DNA of 64,000 bases from Pseudobacteroides cellulosolvens ATCC 35603 = DSM 2933 (lineage in GTDB: Bacteria; Bacillota; Clostridia; Acetivibrionales; DSM-2933), in contig NZ_LGTC01000001.1 of NCBI RefSeq assembly GCF_001262605.1, forward strand, positions 4,412,001 through 4,476,000. Direction: 5' to 3'. Under the pieces are notes generated by a model, which saw only the letters and a list, made by a program, of their open reading frames with translations, was not told the origin of the DNA and made no database searches. The translations under genes were made by a program, and so were the position numbers. Position 1 is the first letter of the stretch; each line of letters starts with the position of its first letter. Positions 8,914-17,502 of the stretch are shown piece after piece.

Positions 8914-10449
8914 CTACTTCACAACCAAAGAACTTCCTGTCATTTCTTTCGGTTTTTCGACTCCCATTATATCAAGCATTGTAGGAGTAAGGTCCGAAAG
9001 TCTTCCAGCCTTAAGCTTTGCATTACCCAAACCAATACCTATTAAAGGAACTTCATTTGTGGTATGTGCAGTAAACGGCCCACCTGTATCATAGTCAATC
9101 ATCTGCTCTGAATTACCATGGTCTGCAGTTATAAGAGCTACACCTCCCTGAGCCTGTATAGCATCCACAACCTTGCCAATACATACATCAACCGCCTCAA
9201 CAGCAGCTTTTGCAGCTTCCATTACACCTGTATGACCAACCATATCAGGGTTTGCAAAATTCAATATAATAACATCATATTCCTTCGAATTGATTCTTTT
9301 TACTGCCTCTTCAGTAACCTCGTATGCACTCATCTCAGGCTTTAAATCGTAAGTAGCAACCTTGGGAGATGGAATAAGAGCTCTGTCCTCGCCTGGGTAA
9401 ACTTTCTCAACACCGCCGTTAAAGAAGAATGTAACATGGGCATATTTTTCTGTTTCTGCAATTCTAAGCTGCTTGTAACCAAGCGTGCTTATGTATTCGC
9501 CAAAGGTATTTGCAAGTGACTCCGGCTTAAACGCTACAACAGCATTTTCTATTGTTTTGTCATACTGGGTCATGCAGACAAAGAATACCGGAAAATAACC
9601 TTTTTCTCTTTCAAAACCTTTAAACTCAACATCAGTAAAGGTTCTTGTAATTTCTCTTGCCCTGTCAGGCCTGAAATTGAAGAATATAACAGAGTCATTC
9701 TTTTCTATAAGGGCAACAGGTTTGCCTCCTTCTAAAATAGAAGTAGGTTTTACGAATTCATCAAACTCACCTTTATCATATGATGTTTGTACAGCCTCAC
9801 CAGCACTTGACGCTGTAAGTCCTTTTCCTGATGTCATAACATCATATGCCATTTGTACTCTATCCCATCTGTTATCTCTGTCCATAGCATAATAACGTCC
9901 CATAACAGATGCTATCTTACCTGTACCAATTTCTTTTAGCTTGGCTTCAAGTTCTTCCACAAAGGCCTTTGAACTGTCGGGTGGTACATCTCTGCCGTCA
10001 AAAAAGCAATGAACATAAACATCCTTAAGTCCCTGCCTTTTTGCCAACTCAATCAATGCGTAGAGATGGGTATTATGGCTGTGAACTCCGCCATCTGACA
10101 AGAGCCCAAACAAATGAAGCTTTGTGTTATTCTTTTTACAGTTTTCTATTGCATCGAGGAATTCCTTTTTGTCGTAAAAGTCCCCGTCTTCAATGGATTT
10201 TGTGATCCTTGTAAGTTCCTGATATACTATTCTTCCGGCACCAATATTGGTATGCCCCACCTCGGAATTACCCATCTGGCCTGCAGGAAGCCCGACATCC
10301 ATACCACTGCACTTTACTGTGGAATTGGTATACTCCTTAAGGTATCTGTCAATATTGGGCGTATTTGCAGCCTTTATGGCATTTCCATCTTCCTTTGGAT
10401 TTATGCCGAAGCCGTCCAAAATAATTAACGCAACCAGTTTATCCTTCAT
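8914..10449 (-). CDS. gpmI: 2,3-bisphosphoglycerate-independent phosphoglycerate mutase
   Basis: Interconverts 3- and 2-phosphoglycerate using two manganese ions. The start is placed at ATG 10449 (MKDKLVALIILDG, GGAG site 9-10 bases upstream) because the longer reading frame only adds 18 unconserved residues. The resulting 511 residues match the family length. The active-site serine lies in MGNSEVGH, and metal and substrate motifs include SDGGVHSH, FFDGRDVPP, ITADHGN and the late FTAHT. It is the last gene of the gap-pgk-tpiA-gpmI series, separated from tpiA by a hairpin that may reduce its expression. Confidence 0.96.
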   Translation of the reverse strand: MKDKLVALIILDGFGINPKEDGNAIKAANTPNIDRYLKEYTNSTVKCSGMDVGLPAGQMGNSEVGHTNIGAGRIVYQELTRITKSIEDGDFYDKKEFLDAIENCKKNNTKLHLFGLLSDGGVHSHNTHLYALIELAKRQGLKDVYVHCFFDGRDVPPDSSKAFVEELEAKLKEIGTGKIASVMGRYYAMDRDNRWDRVQMAYDVMTSGKGLTASSAGEAVQTSYDKGEFDEFVKPTSILEGGKPVALIEKNDSVIFFNFRPDRAREITRTFTDVEFKGFEREKGYFPVFFVCMTQYDKTIENAVVAFKPESLANTFGEYISTLGYKQLRIAETEKYAHVTFFFNGGVEKVYPGEDRALIPSPKVATYDLKPEMSAYEVTEEAVKRINSKEYDVIILNFANPDMVGHTGVMEAAKAAVEAVDVCIGKVVDAIQAQGGVALITADHGNSEQMIDYDTGGPFTAHTTNEVPLIGIGLGNAKLKAGRLSDLTPTMLDIMGVEKPKEMTGSSLVVK

Positions 10450-10494
10450 ATTAAAAACACTCCATTCATATTTTCCAATTTCACATTTATATAA

Positions 10495-10569
10495 CAAAAA
10501 CAACCCCTTCTATATTAAAAGTGTTACTAACCTGATAACACTATAATACAAAAAGAAGAAGGTTGTTTT
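10495..10569 (-). terminator. Long hairpin between tpiA and gpmI
   Basis: An outer stem (aaaacaacc with ggttgtttt) encloses a smaller stem (gtgtta with taacac). On the minus strand it ends in GGTTGTTTTTG. It lies 14 bases past the tpiA stop and upstream of gpmI, so it may act as a terminator or partial attenuator. Confidence 0.6.
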
Positions 10570-10582
10570 ATTTCGCTATAAA

Positions 10583-11338
10583 TTAGCCGTTATACTTAAC
10601 GATCTTTTCGAAATCATCAAGCTTAAGGCTTGCTCCGCCAACAAGACCACCGTCAATATTCGGCATGTTGAAAAGATCATGTGCACTTGCAGCAGTAACA
10701 CTTCCTCCGTAAAGAACACGTGTAGCGTCTGCAACTTCGCTGCCATATACTTCTTTAACGCATTCTCTTATTATGGCACAAACCTCTTCAGCCTGCTCAT
10801 TTGTTGCAGTTTTACCGGTTCCGATAGCCCAGATAGGTTCATAAGCTATAACAGTCTTTTTAACCTGATCTGCTGAAAGGCCTAAAAGTGCTATTTTAAC
10901 CTGGAATCTAACGAGGTCTGCTGTAACTCCCTGCTCTCTCTGAGCCAAGGATTCTCCGCAGCAAACTATTGGAGTCAAACCATATTTGAATGCTGAATGT
11001 ACTTTTTTATTCACTGTTTCATCAGTTTCAGCAAAGTATTGTCTTCTTTCTGAATGACCGATTATAACATATTCAATTCCCATTTCTGCAAGCATTTGGC
11101 CTGATACTTCGCCTGTAAATGCACCCTTTTCTTCCCAATGCATGTTCTGAGCAGCTACTTTAATGTTTGATCCTGCTGCTGCCTTCTTTACGTCTGATAA
11201 AGCAACAAATGGAACTCCTACTACAACTTCGGAATAAGCTCCTTCAACTTTTGCCTTTAATGCACCAACAAATTCTGCAGCTTCATTTGGAGTTTTATTC
11301 ATCTTCCAGTTTCCTGCAGCCATTATTACTCTAGCCAT
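10583..11338 (-). CDS. tpiA: Triosephosphate isomerase
   Basis: Interconverts dihydroxyacetone phosphate and glyceraldehyde 3-phosphate. The 251 residues match the family. Visible are the substrate lysine in GNWKMN, the electrophilic histidine in IGHSERR, the catalytic glutamate in AYEPIWAIGTG and the phosphate-binding YGGSV. The ATG at 11338 has an AAGGAGAG site. It starts only 13 bases after pgk ends, so the two are co-transcribed. Confidence 0.97.
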   Translation of the reverse strand: MARVIMAAGNWKMNKTPNEAAEFVGALKAKVEGAYSEVVVGVPFVALSDVKKAAAGSNIKVAAQNMHWEEKGAFTGEVSGQMLAEMGIEYVIIGHSERRQYFAETDETVNKKVHSAFKYGLTPIVCCGESLAQREQGVTADLVRFQVKIALLGLSADQVKKTVIAYEPIWAIGTGKTATNEQAEEVCAIIRECVKEVYGSEVADATRVLYGGSVTAASAHDLFNMPNIDGGLVGGASLKLDDFEKIVKYNG

Positions 11339-11351
11339 TTTTCATCTCTCC

Positions 11352-12542
11352 TTATTTATCCAATAATACATCTATACCAGGCAATACTTTTCCTTCTAGG
11401 AACTCTAATGAAGCTCCTCCGCCTGTAGAAATATGAGTAATCTTTTCAGCGTATCCAAGCTGTTCTACCGCAGCAGCAGAGTCTCCTCCACCTACGATGG
11501 ATATAGCTCCGGACTCGGCAACAGCTTTTGCAATTTCCTTAGTACCGATTGCAAAGTTAGTGAATTCAAATACACCCATTGGTCCATTCCATACAACTGT
11601 CTTTGCATCCTTTAAAACATTAGAGAAAAGCTCTATTGACTTTGGTCCTATATCAAGTCCCATTGTATCATCTGGAATTTGTGTAGAGCAGACTATACTT
11701 GATTCTGTATCGTTGTTAAACTCTTTACCTACTTTATTGTCAACTGGAAGTAAAAGCTTTACACCCTTCTTCTCAGCTTTTTCCAACAGGCTCTTTGCAA
11801 GATCAAGTTTATCAACTTCACAGATTGATTTTCCAACATTGTTGCCCTGAGCTTTAATAAATGTATAAGCCATACCTCCGCCGATAATGAGTGTATCAAC
11901 CTTGTCAATAAGGTTTTCAATAACAGCTATCTTATCCGAAACCTTTGCTCCTCCCAATATAGCAACAAAAGGTCTTGCAGGATTTGAAAGTGCTTTACCC
12001 ATTATATCAATTTCTTTCTGAATCAGATATCCGCAAACTGCTGGGAGGTAGTCTGCCAAGCCTGCAGTTGATGCATGTGCTCTGTGTGCTGTACCGAAAG
12101 CATCATTAACATATATTTCAGCTAATGTTGAAAGTTCTTTTGCAAATGCAGGATCATTCTTTTCTTCTTCCTTATGGAATCTTACATTTTCAAGCATAAG
12201 AACTTCGCCATCTTTTAATGCAGCAGCTTTAGCCTTTGCATCTTCTCCTATAACATCTGATGCCATAACAACTGGTTTACCCAATAGCTCACTAAGTCTT
12301 ACAGCTGTAGGCTTCATGCTGAACTTGTCTTCAAAACCATTCTTTGGTCTTCCAAGGTGTGATACCAGAATGGTTTTTGCACCTTTATCAACAAGATATT
12401 TAATAGTAGGAAGAGCACCGACTATTCTCTTGTCATCTGTAATGTTCTTGTTTGCATCCAATGGAACGTTAAAATCAACCCTTACAATAACTTTTTTACC
12501 CTTTACGTCAATATCTTCAATTGACTTTTTATTATAGCTCAT
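11352..12542 (-). CDS. pgk: Phosphoglycerate kinase
   Basis: Transfers phosphate from 1,3-bisphosphoglycerate to ADP. The start is placed at the ATG at 12542 (MSYNKKSIEDID): the upstream in-frame residues are unconserved and an AAAGGA site lies 9 bases before this ATG. The protein is then 396 residues, as in other bacteria. Signatures include VRVDFNVPL, SHLGRPKN, the hinge and nucleotide motifs GGAKVSDKI and GGGMAYTF, and the C-terminal GGGDSAAAVEQ and STGGGASLEFLEG. It is the second gene of the glycolytic series. Confidence 0.97.
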   Translation of the reverse strand: MSYNKKSIEDIDVKGKKVIVRVDFNVPLDANKNITDDKRIVGALPTIKYLVDKGAKTILVSHLGRPKNGFEDKFSMKPTAVRLSELLGKPVVMASDVIGEDAKAKAAALKDGEVLMLENVRFHKEEEKNDPAFAKELSTLAEIYVNDAFGTAHRAHASTAGLADYLPAVCGYLIQKEIDIMGKALSNPARPFVAILGGAKVSDKIAVIENLIDKVDTLIIGGGMAYTFIKAQGNNVGKSICEVDKLDLAKSLLEKAEKKGVKLLLPVDNKVGKEFNNDTESSIVCSTQIPDDTMGLDIGPKSIELFSNVLKDAKTVVWNGPMGVFEFTNFAIGTKEIAKAVAESGAISIVGGGDSAAAVEQLGYAEKITHISTGGGASLEFLEGKVLPGIDVLLDK

Positions 12543-12606
12543 TTTATTCATTCCTTTCTCTAAAAATAGTAACAAATTAATAGTTTAAATAAACTTAAAA
12601 TATTTA

Positions 12607-12657
12607 AAAAGCCCATCCCAAAACCACTCCCTGTTGGTCGGGTTGAAGGATGGACTT
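12607..12657 (-). terminator. Hairpin between gap and pgk
   Basis: On the minus strand AAGUCCAUCC pairs with GGAUGGGCUU (one G-U pair), with an inner GC-rich stem, followed by UUUAAAUA. It lies 31 bases after the gap stop. It probably terminates part of the gap transcripts, allowing gap to be expressed more than the downstream genes. Confidence 0.75.
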
Positions 12658-12688
12658 ATCAATTAGTAATTTATTTACTTATGGATAA

Positions 12689-13696
12689 TTAAGCATCAAC
12701 CTTTGCCATGTGAACGATGAGGTCTACTACCTTGTTTGAATAACCCCACTCGTTGTCATACCATGATACGAGCTTAACAAAGTTTCCATTTAATGCGATA
12801 CCTGCTTTTGCATCAAATATTGAAGTACGTGAATCATGAATGAAGTCTGATGAAACAACTTCATCTTCAGTGTATCCAAGTATACCCTTTAATTCATTTT
12901 CTGATGCTTTCTTAACAGCAGCCTTTATATCATCGTATGATGCAGCTTTTTCAAGTCTTACTGTAAGGTCAACAACTGAAACGTCAGCTGTTGGAACTCT
13001 GAATGCCATACCAGTAAGTTTTCCGTTTAATTCAGGAATAACCTTACCAACTGCTTTAGCAGCACCTGTGGATGAAGGAATTATGTTGAAACCTGCACCA
13101 CGTCCGCCTCTCCAGTCTTTCATTGAAGGACCGTCAACAGTCTTCTGAGTAGCAGTTACAGCATGAACTGTAGTCATTAAGCCTTCAACTATACCGAAAT
13201 TGTCGTTGATAACTTTTGCTAAAGGAGCCAAGCAGTTTGTAGTACATGAAGCATTTGAAACAACTTTCATATCTTTAGTGTACTTGTCATTGTTAACGCC
13301 CATAACGAACATTGGAGCATCTGCTGAAGGAGCACTGATTACAACTTTCTTTGCTCCGCCTTTGAAGTGAGCTGAAGCCTTTTCAGTAGTTGTGAATACA
13401 CCTGTTGACTCAACTACATAATCAGCTCCACAGCTTGACCATGCAATTTCTGCAGGATCCTTGGAAGCAAATACAGCTATTTTCTTTCCGTTTACTACTA
13501 ACTTACCATCTTCTGAAGAAATTTCACCTTCGAATTTTCCATGAACTGTGTCGTACCTCAACATATATTTCATGTACTCAAGATCGATGAATGGGTCGTT
13601 AATACCAGTTACTTCTACGTTTGGATTTGCAATTGCAGCTCTGAAAACAAGACGTCCTATACGTCCAAAACCATTAATACCTATTTTTACAGCCAT
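12689..13696 (-). CDS. gap: Glyceraldehyde-3-phosphate dehydrogenase (type I)
   Basis: Oxidises glyceraldehyde 3-phosphate with NAD to 1,3-bisphosphoglycerate. The ATG at 13696 (MAVKIGINGFGRIG) is preceded by AGGAGG 9 bases away, so the three extra upstream residues are excluded, giving 335 residues. The catalytic cysteine lies in SNASCTTNCLAP; the substrate region HAVTATQ, GRGAGFNIIPSSTGAAKA and the C-terminal WYDNEWGYSNKV are all present. It is the first gene of the series and is followed by a hairpin. Confidence 0.97.
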   Translation of the reverse strand: MAVKIGINGFGRIGRLVFRAAIANPNVEVTGINDPFIDLEYMKYMLRYDTVHGKFEGEISSEDGKLVVNGKKIAVFASKDPAEIAWSSCGADYVVESTGVFTTTEKASAHFKGGAKKVVISAPSADAPMFVMGVNNDKYTKDMKVVSNASCTTNCLAPLAKVINDNFGIVEGLMTTVHAVTATQKTVDGPSMKDWRGGRGAGFNIIPSSTGAAKAVGKVIPELNGKLTGMAFRVPTADVSVVDLTVRLEKAASYDDIKAAVKKASENELKGILGYTEDEVVSSDFIHDSRTSIFDAKAGIALNGNFVKLVSWYDNEWGYSNKVVDLIVHMAKVDA

Positions 13697-14128
13697 CAAA
13701 ATCATCCTCCTATATGTTATTAGTTAATTTGTTATAATAGTGAAACATATTTCCATCACTATCGTGCAGCTATTATGTAGCTAAAGCACTAATCCCCACT
13801 TTATGGCTTTTTTATTTTTTGCCAATGTTATTCTATATTATTTTATTTCATTTTTCAATAGAAATTGGGCAATTTTATTAAATTTTTAACAATCTTTTCC
13901 CACACATAAATAAATTATTAAAAATTTGTTATCCTTCGGATAATAATTTTGAAGGATATTTAACCATTAAAGTAGAATAACAATATAATACCCAAATTCT
14001 AATAAGTTATGAATACTTGTTTTGCTTGTTTTCAAACTTTTGCAACCTATGCTGCTCATGCAGTATTATGATATACTATACATATTACTATACATATTGA
14101 TGATTTCTATTCATACGGAGGGATTTTA
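13697..14128. promoter_or_regulatory. Divergent region between gap and the PilZ gene
   Basis: About 430 bases of very A+T-rich DNA without a gene. It includes a small inverted repeat, ttatcc-ttc-ggataa (13929-13943), and a stem-forming segment agctat/atgtagct near 13768-13782. The promoters for gap (minus) and the PilZ gene (plus) must be here, but none stands out. No cggR regulator gene is adjacent. Confidence 0.3.
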
Positions 14129-14746
14129 ATGAATATAAAAGCCGGTGAAATTGTATCCATACGTCACTGTTCCGGTACCAAGCTTTATAAAAGCATTGTA
14201 CTTGATACCATTGACGATATACTTTCTGTAAAACTGTTTGAAGAAGTCGCACTTCTTAACTGTTCTCCCGGCGATCCAGTAGTTTTGGGATGCGAACTTG
14301 ATAATGAAGTTTATATGGGAAGCTGTAACCTTTTAGATATCGATAAGGATAATAATAAACTTTCTTTAAAGATAGACAATTATGAGACTATCACCAATAA
14401 GAGGCTTTATGAAAGATTCCCCGTTTCCTTTTACGCAGATGTAAGGATTGGGGAGTCCCAAAAAAGGAATCTTGTCCTGGTTAAAAATATAAGCATTAAC
14501 GGTCTTATGATTAACACCAAGTTTGATTTTCCCTTATATCAGGAATTGAAGTTTGAGCTTCATCTTGATATTAAGCTTCATCTTAAAGCAACCGTAATAA
14601 GAAAATCTAAAGACACCAATAATTATGAATATGGTTTAAAGATTATTTATACAGATGTAAACACTCCAAAGCTTTTGAAGAAGCTTATACTTATCTTAAA
14701 GCAGGAGCAGGAAGATTTTATCAAGAAAATGAAGGAACCGAATTAA
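14129..14746 (+). CDS. PilZ-domain cyclic-di-GMP-binding protein (YcgR-like)
   Basis: A 205-residue protein. The C-terminal half has the c-di-GMP-binding PilZ pattern: R92-x3-R96 (RLYER) followed by N120-I-S-I-N-G125. The N-terminal half (about 1-88) is a beta-rich segment in the position of the YcgR flagellar-brake N-terminal domain. It should sense c-di-GMP and alter motility or surface behaviour. It is an isolated gene, but the same window holds a GGDEF-EAL protein and motAB, which could be its signal source and target. The start follows a GGAGGGA site. Confidence 0.88.
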   Translation: MNIKAGEIVSIRHCSGTKLYKSIVLDTIDDILSVKLFEEVALLNCSPGDPVVLGCELDNEVYMGSCNLLDIDKDNNKLSLKIDNYETITNKRLYERFPVSFYADVRIGESQKRNLVLVKNISINGLMINTKFDFPLYQELKFELHLDIKLHLKATVIRKSKDTNNYEYGLKIIYTDVNTPKLLKKLILILKQEQEDFIKKMKEPN

Positions 14747-14784
14747 AGAAAATAGTTGAATAGTTGTGTTTTATTGCATATATT

Positions 14785-14821
14785 AAACTACCTCCTAAAA
14801 ACAGCCGGGGGTAGTTTTTTG
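14785..14821 (+). terminator. Terminator after the PilZ gene
   Basis: Stem aaactacc (14785-14792) pairs with ggtagttt (14810-14817), followed by T residues. It lies about 40 bases past the stop codon. Confidence 0.8.
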
Positions 14822-14842
14822 TATTAGCAATTTTGCTTTAGT

Positions 14843-14886
14843 AATAGCTCCCCCTCTCTTTAGAATGGATGGGGGAGTTATTTTTT
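14843..14886 (+). terminator. Second GC-rich terminator hairpin
   Basis: Stem aatagctccccc (14843-14854) pairs with gggggagttatt (14871-14882), then a T-run. It lies between the convergent PilZ and immunity-like genes. The T-run favours plus-strand termination, but it may also block transcription coming from the right. Confidence 0.75.
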
Positions 14887-14912
14887 AGAATTTATATAAA
14901 AACCGATTAGAA

Positions 14913-15398
14913 TTAAATGTTTTTTATTTGATACTTTAGCACTAACTTTTGAAAATCTTCCCTTGATACTTTTTGTTCCAATACCATTGGTATTTTTAAT
15001 ACATCTCCATCCTTAACCGTATATGTGTATACCACCAAAAAATCTTCACATTCATCAATATCGACATATTTTGAACATACTGCTTGCTCTTCTACTTCCC
15101 ACCCCGGTAATATACCATTGACAAACTTTAATAATACCTGGTTTTCTTTCAGGTATTCATGTTCAGTTAGAATTTCCCAAGTTTTATCAACACCATCCAA
15201 ATGACTATCCCATTTTAAGAAAAATTGCACCGTATAAACATCCTGAATATATTTATCATCTTTTGAAATTTCCTTATAAAATGACTCCTTTGTTGATAAA
15301 AAATCCTCATCCGCTTTTGATTTCTGCCTTGTAATAATAACAAGGTGCGATTTTTCATCTAAAACATGATATAAATTATTTTTATAAATTATAAACAT
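14913..15398 (-). CDS. Small acidic protein, candidate immunity protein for the Hcp-like effector
   Basis: I do not recognise a family. The ATG at 15398 is chosen because an AGGAG site lies 7 bases upstream; a TTG at 15416 overlaps the preceding stop but has no ribosome site. The 161-residue product is acidic, lacks a signal peptide or membrane segment, and has an alternating aromatic/charged pattern typical of small soluble alpha/beta immunity proteins. It begins 14 bases after the Hcp-like fusion gene, on the same strand, with nothing else in the unit. Its role as immunity protein is inferred from this position and size only. Confidence 0.55.
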   Translation of the reverse strand: MFIIYKNNLYHVLDEKSHLVIITRQKSKADEDFLSTKESFYKEISKDDKYIQDVYTVQFFLKWDSHLDGVDKTWEILTEHEYLKENQVLLKFVNGILPGWEVEEQAVCSKYVDIDECEDFLVVYTYTVKDGDVLKIPMVLEQKVSREDFQKLVLKYQIKNI

Positions 15399-15412
15399 AA
15401 TGTTCTCTCCTA

Positions 15413-16750
15413 TCAATCAACTGTTTCGTAACGTTTATCAATTTTATTCCATACTGCATGCAATGATTCATTTCCATCCTTATCAACCTTAAATATTGCT
15501 CCATCATTTATTGCTTGCCCGCGACCATATGTATATTCCGGCAGTAAATGTTTTTCACTTCCAAGAAAACCGGTTCCGGTACATGGTGGTTGTGTATATG
15601 CATTTATCACAGGATGCTCACTATTATTCGGGCAATAATTGCTTGTGCATCTCATGACATACGTAGACCCCCCATTTTCTGCCTTTTCTTTAAATTTATT
15701 CCCCTTATAATCCAAACGCAAATTATCATATGCTTCCCCAACATTGTTTGTAAAAGGTGCTACATCAGAAGCTTTTGAAGCACAACCCGACATTACTCTC
15801 TTAGGGTTATCCTTATCCAAATAAGCATTCAATTGATCTTCGTCAATAACTTTTTGCATAATTGTGTCCTCTTTTACCGGACTAAGATTTTGACGATAAT
15901 TAGCTAATTCCTTTAAGCAATTTTTATCATTATCATCTAGCTTTATACTATCATTATTGCTTAAATGTCCATCCAAGTTTTCATTTAGTGCACATGTTGT
16001 CCTGCAATTTGCTGAAGTCAATTGATCATGCCTTGCTTTATCAATTGATGCATCAAAGCTGTCCTGTACTTTAAATTGATCTCCACGAAACTTTTCATTT
16101 ATAGCAAGATTCTTTCCTTCAAGCTTTTTACCACTTGTTGATACTCCGAGATTAGTTAATTTGGCCTTGCCAGCATCTTTACTTGCTGTTTCACTGCCCT
16201 TGAATATCGGTGGGTGTGTCGTATTACTTTTGGGAAGGTTTTGTGGGGCAGGTGTTTGTTGTGATGAGATTTCCCCTTCCGAAGCACTATCATCTATAGA
16301 CTCTGATTTTTGAGAAGACCCGCTTGAACCTGAGTTTGAACTATTACCTGCCGCTGTTACATCGGTCATACTTGAACATTCTATATCTGATCCAATAAAC
16401 TCATTTAGATCAATTGAAAAATATCCAACGCCATTGGAATTAGTAAAAGTCTCAGAGTATCCAACAACAAATGCTTTTTGAAAACAAACTTTTCTTACAA
16501 GTTTATCTTCTTTAATCTCCTCCATTACAACTTTTTTATATCCATCAATGTTTTTCGGAGGGATTAGTGCCCACTGATAAAGCCCTATAGTTTGCTCATC
16601 AGTACCTATCCTTCCCATAATTGTCATCGTATTTTTACACTTAGTTCTGGTAGTGAAAATATCATCTGATGGAGGATTAGCAATGCAAGATACAGATTCT
16701 ATGCATTTTTCCAAAATCATACCACCATCAATAGTAACCTTAAAAGCCAT
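15413..16750 (-). CDS. Hcp/TssD-like fusion protein with C-terminal toxin-like module
   Basis: A 445-residue protein without signal peptide. Residues 1-128 resemble the tube-protein (Hcp/TssD) fold seen in contractile secretion systems: a short strand-rich start, a polar TxTIMGRIGTD stretch, a YQW segment, a Lys/Glu-rich strand, FQKAFVVGYSETF and FSIDLNEF. Residues 129-185 are a Ser/Gly/Pro/Gln linker. A Cys-containing middle region (186-300) precedes a distinct C-terminal module (301-445) with NLRLDYKG, YVMRCTSN, PPCTGTGFLG, LLPEYTYG and DGAIFKV, which resembles tails of polymorphic toxins as I recall them, though I cannot name its activity. An immunity-like gene follows 14 bases later. No sheath, baseplate or ATPase genes are in the window. 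The toxin interpretation is inference. Confidence 0.55.
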   Translation of the reverse strand: MAFKVTIDGGMILEKCIESVSCIANPPSDDIFTTRTKCKNTMTIMGRIGTDEQTIGLYQWALIPPKNIDGYKKVVMEEIKEDKLVRKVCFQKAFVVGYSETFTNSNGVGYFSIDLNEFIGSDIECSSMTDVTAAGNSSNSGSSGSSQKSESIDDSASEGEISSQQTPAPQNLPKSNTTHPPIFKGSETASKDAGKAKLTNLGVSTSGKKLEGKNLAINEKFRGDQFKVQDSFDASIDKARHDQLTSANCRTTCALNENLDGHLSNNDSIKLDDNDKNCLKELANYRQNLSPVKEDTIMQKVIDEDQLNAYLDKDNPKRVMSGCASKASDVAPFTNNVGEAYDNLRLDYKGNKFKEKAENGGSTYVMRCTSNYCPNNSEHPVINAYTQPPCTGTGFLGSEKHLLPEYTYGRGQAINDGAIFKVDKDGNESLHAVWNKIDKRYETVD

Positions 16751-16826
16751 AACTCAAGCCCCCTATGAGCTTTATAAATAAATAATAAACAGACAAATGC
16801 ATCTATTATCTTACTAATGAATTTTA

Positions 16827-16844
16827 ATGATACAATGGTATCAT
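16827..16844. promoter_or_regulatory. Small inverted repeat upstream of the Hcp-like gene
   Basis: Perfect 7-bp arms atgatac and gtatcat are separated by 4 bases, 77 bases upstream of the effector start. It could be an operator. On the plus strand it is followed shortly by a T-run, so a weak terminator is an alternative. Confidence 0.35.
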
Positions 16845-17009
16845 ACACATATTTTTTTGTCTAGATTATCCACTAGTACACCCAAAATTTTATACCAAAA
16901 TGGTGCTTGCAAAAAAAAATGATGCCTAAATAATTTCTTATATAGACACCATAATTATCCATACCATAAAAATCTCAAAACTACAAATTACCCTTTTAGC
17001 CGACTGCCA

Positions 17010-17477
17010 TTAAATAACCTTCAACAAATTGGCCATTTCAATAGCTGTTACAGCTGCATCATAGCCCTTGTTTCCCGCTTTTGTCCCTGCTCTTTCAATA
17101 GCCTGCTCTATGGTATCCGTTGTCAGAACTCCAAAGATTACTGGAATTCCCGTATCTAATGATACCTTGGCTATACCCTTTGACACTTCATTTGAAACAT
17201 AATCAAAATGAGGAGTTGATCCTCTTATTACTGCACCAAGACAGATTATAGCATCAAACCTTTTGGAATTAGCCATTTTTTGTGCTGCCAACGGTATTTC
17301 AAAAGCACCAGGAACCCATGAAATCTCTATATTATCCTCTAAGCCTCCATGTCTTACAATACCGTCAATACAACCGCCAAGAAGCTTACTTCCGATAAAA
17401 TCATTAAACCTTCCTATTACAATACCGAACTTCAAATCCTTAGCTATTAAGTTGCCTGCATTAGTTTTTATTGCCAT
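17010..17477 (-). CDS. ribH: 6,7-dimethyl-8-ribityllumazine synthase
   Basis: Condenses the ribitylaminouracil intermediate with dihydroxybutanone phosphate in riboflavin synthesis. The ATG at 17477 (MAIKTNAGNLIAKD) has a GGAGG site 8 bases upstream and gives the usual 155 residues; the longer frame upstream overlaps the ribBA tail and is not conserved. Visible are the substrate motifs GRFND, PGAFEIP and CLGAVIRGSTPHFDYV with its catalytic histidine, plus GVLTTDTIEQA. It is the last gene of ribD-ribE-ribBA-ribH. Confidence 0.96.
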   Translation of the reverse strand: MAIKTNAGNLIAKDLKFGIVIGRFNDFIGSKLLGGCIDGIVRHGGLEDNIEISWVPGAFEIPLAAQKMANSKRFDAIICLGAVIRGSTPHFDYVSNEVSKGIAKVSLDTGIPVIFGVLTTDTIEQAIERAGTKAGNKGYDAAVTAIEMANLLKVI

Positions 17478-17502
17478 TATATATTCCTCCTTAATAATAA
17501 TC

